Below the pieces are notes generated by a model. The model searched no databases. It was not told the origin of the DNA and worked only from the letters and a program-made list of their open reading frames with translations. Positions 62,705 through 64,000 of a stretch of 64,000 bases of DNA are shown piece after piece. Within the stretch, counting starts at the first letter, position 1. Every line of letters starts with the position of its first letter. The translations under genes and the position numbers were made by a program. The stretch lies in NCBI RefSeq assembly GCF_001039355.2, contig NW_019774613.1, positions 331,097 to 395,096 on the forward strand, read 5' to 3'. The DNA is from Lingula anatina. Taxonomy: Eukaryota; Brachiopoda; Lingulata; Lingulida; Lingulidae.

Positions 62705-63690
62705 TCATACCTAACTAGGGCAGAGCCTTGTTTGATCAGGCCCGATAAGTCATCGTGGCTGTCATACTGCTAGATCTGTGTAATGAGTAAGAAAGGGCCT
62801 GATGACAATATTACATATAAGGTCATAACTACAATGACAGTATTATCACACGTACTTACTATGGTATGTGACCGACCCTGCCTAGTCAATATTTACCTGT
62901 GCCACATCGGAAAAGGTAGTATAATGTGTCGGTAGGGGCTCATTAAAGGGGAGGGGGGGGGGGTTAACCGGCGATTGTTAATATGGGCTTGCCATTGTTT
63001 TATTTTATGAGTTGGGTTTATCATGATCTTAAACAGTGCAATTTCTAGTGCTCTAAGGTTCATCTGTGCTTGGTTAATTACTGAAGGGATCCTGCTGTTA
63101 GACCCAGTGTGATTTTTTATGACAGGGACTACGTTTAGAGTCAAACAAGATCCTATTTTTTTAAATATAAATATTGCGCCCAAGACGAAAACTGTCAGTC
63201 ACTTCCTCATGTGTTTAAGTACTAAACGCTTACAGCTGATAACATTATATCGACATCATCGTTATAAACCATTGCTGGTTTCACTGTAAGGAAAAATCAG
63301 CACACGAGACCGTATTGATCACACACAATTGATCTGACTGTTCCCGGTGTATTATAATATAGCCGGCTGACGCACCGCCGTAAATAATGCATTGACTCAG
63401 GAATTATTATAGCTGCCGTTTTGCCGCCAGTGTGGGTCACTTCTTTACACAACATGTATACGATGGCGAGCAGAGAAAAGGACTGTTTGTTCGGCTTGTT
63501 CATCGTTTCATATAGCACAGTGGGACGAGGGAAGCGCTACAAGCCGGTGCCCAGAGACTTTTGCGTTGGATCTACCGGCTTTACGATCCTCTCTGATAAG
63601 TGGGGGATGGGAAGGGTGAAATGGACGTCTGGGATGGAGAGTGAAAGAAGGGTGGGGGTAGGGGGCACGGGAGACCTGCTGGTTTGAACT
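62705..63690. other. Actin upstream region, no gene recognised
   Basis: It presumably holds the 5' UTR exon and core promoter of actin, which I cannot place. A G tract lies near 62950-62963. Short open frames show no family likeness. Confidence 0.5.
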
Positions 63691-63692
63691 GC

Positions 63693-63693
<1 letters not shown>

Positions 63694-63732
<39 letters not shown>

Positions 63733-63923
63733 AGGCCCGTAGCCAGAAATTTCAAAAGGGAGGTTCTTTTTCTGAAAAAGTGGACCTTTTACCATGAAAC
63801 TTTCATGTATCTTAAATAAATTTCACCCAGAGGGGACCTTTTCCCTGCAAAAAGGGGGGTTCTTTCGAACCCCCCGAACCCCCCCTGGCTACGGGCCTGG
63901 AGAGAGAGAGAGAGAGAGAGAGG
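63694..63923. repeat. (GA)n microsatellite split by a MITE
   Basis: GA runs at about 63694-63731 and 63900-63923 flank the element at 63732-63899. GT and a long G tract follow at 63925-63954. Confidence 0.9.
63732..63899. mobile_element. 168-bp MITE with 15-bp terminal inverted repeats inserted in a GA repeat
   Basis: The ends CAGGCCCGTAGCCAG and CTGGCTACGGGCCTG are perfect inverses. GA repeat stands on both sides, so any target duplication is hidden in it. CAGG-type ends suggest hAT, but this cannot be settled without the duplication. It has no coding capacity. A partial relative lies at 21819-21926. Confidence 0.85.
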
Positions 63924-64000
63924 CGTGTGTGTGTGGGGGGGGGGGGGGGGGGGGGTTGAAGAGGGGGGGTAAAAAACTGCATGAACACCCAAACCAAAAT

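Overview
The window is nuclear DNA from an animal, most likely a marine invertebrate. It is AT-rich and intron-rich with GT-AG introns, carries a bilaterian-type actin, and has many microsatellites, Harbinger-like MITEs and a CR1/L2-like LINE tail. I cannot place the phylum; a mollusc, another lophotrochozoan or an invertebrate deuterostome would all fit. Two N gaps (13958-14409 and 40946-41148) and a single n at 47959 show that it is a draft scaffold. Two near-duplicate blocks lie beside the first gap and the single n.

Layout. (1) About 96-11719, + strand: the 3' six exons of a gene for a papain-like (C39-like) protein with a CGPTA motif; it has an 8-kb last intron full of nested MITEs and a repeat-rich 3' UTR. 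(2) 19966-29098, - strand: an AQP4-type aquaporin in three coding exons, whose second NPA box reads NTA. (3) 32443-35435, - strand: a speriolin (SPATC1) homologue with a long acidic repeated N-terminal region. (4) 35700-36390, + strand: a dead LINE tail. (5) 36782-37129, - strand: a small acidic unknown protein. (6) 38624-42676, - strand: a five-exon gene for a protein with two SAM domains and a retropepsin-like aspartic protease domain. (7) 43047-53200 or 55169, + strand: GDP-mannose 4,6-dehydratase (GMDS), head to head with gene 6 over 370 bp. (8) 60120-62479, - strand: actin, with SRF-type CArG boxes in intron 1 and upstream.

The genes do not form an operon-like pathway. The minus-strand block at 32-43 kb may share regulation. 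The speriolin homologue has two perfect CREs, and the first lies at nearly the same distance from its ATG as a CRE-like site lies from the ATG of the small acidic ORF. The gene 6/GMDS promoter also has a perfect CRE. In mammals this element, acting through CREM, drives post-meiotic male germ-line genes.

Most striking are: two unrelated genes in which a splice junction has become the unit of a tandem repeat (acceptor side in the C39-like gene, donor side in GMDS); alternative last exons and a near-identical exon 5 pair in GMDS; the SAM-SAM-retropepsin architecture; and two different MITEs inserted at mirror-image TWA sites in the two terminal repeats of a third MITE. Exons were joined by hand from reading frame, splice consensus and protein family likeness; no alignment program was run.
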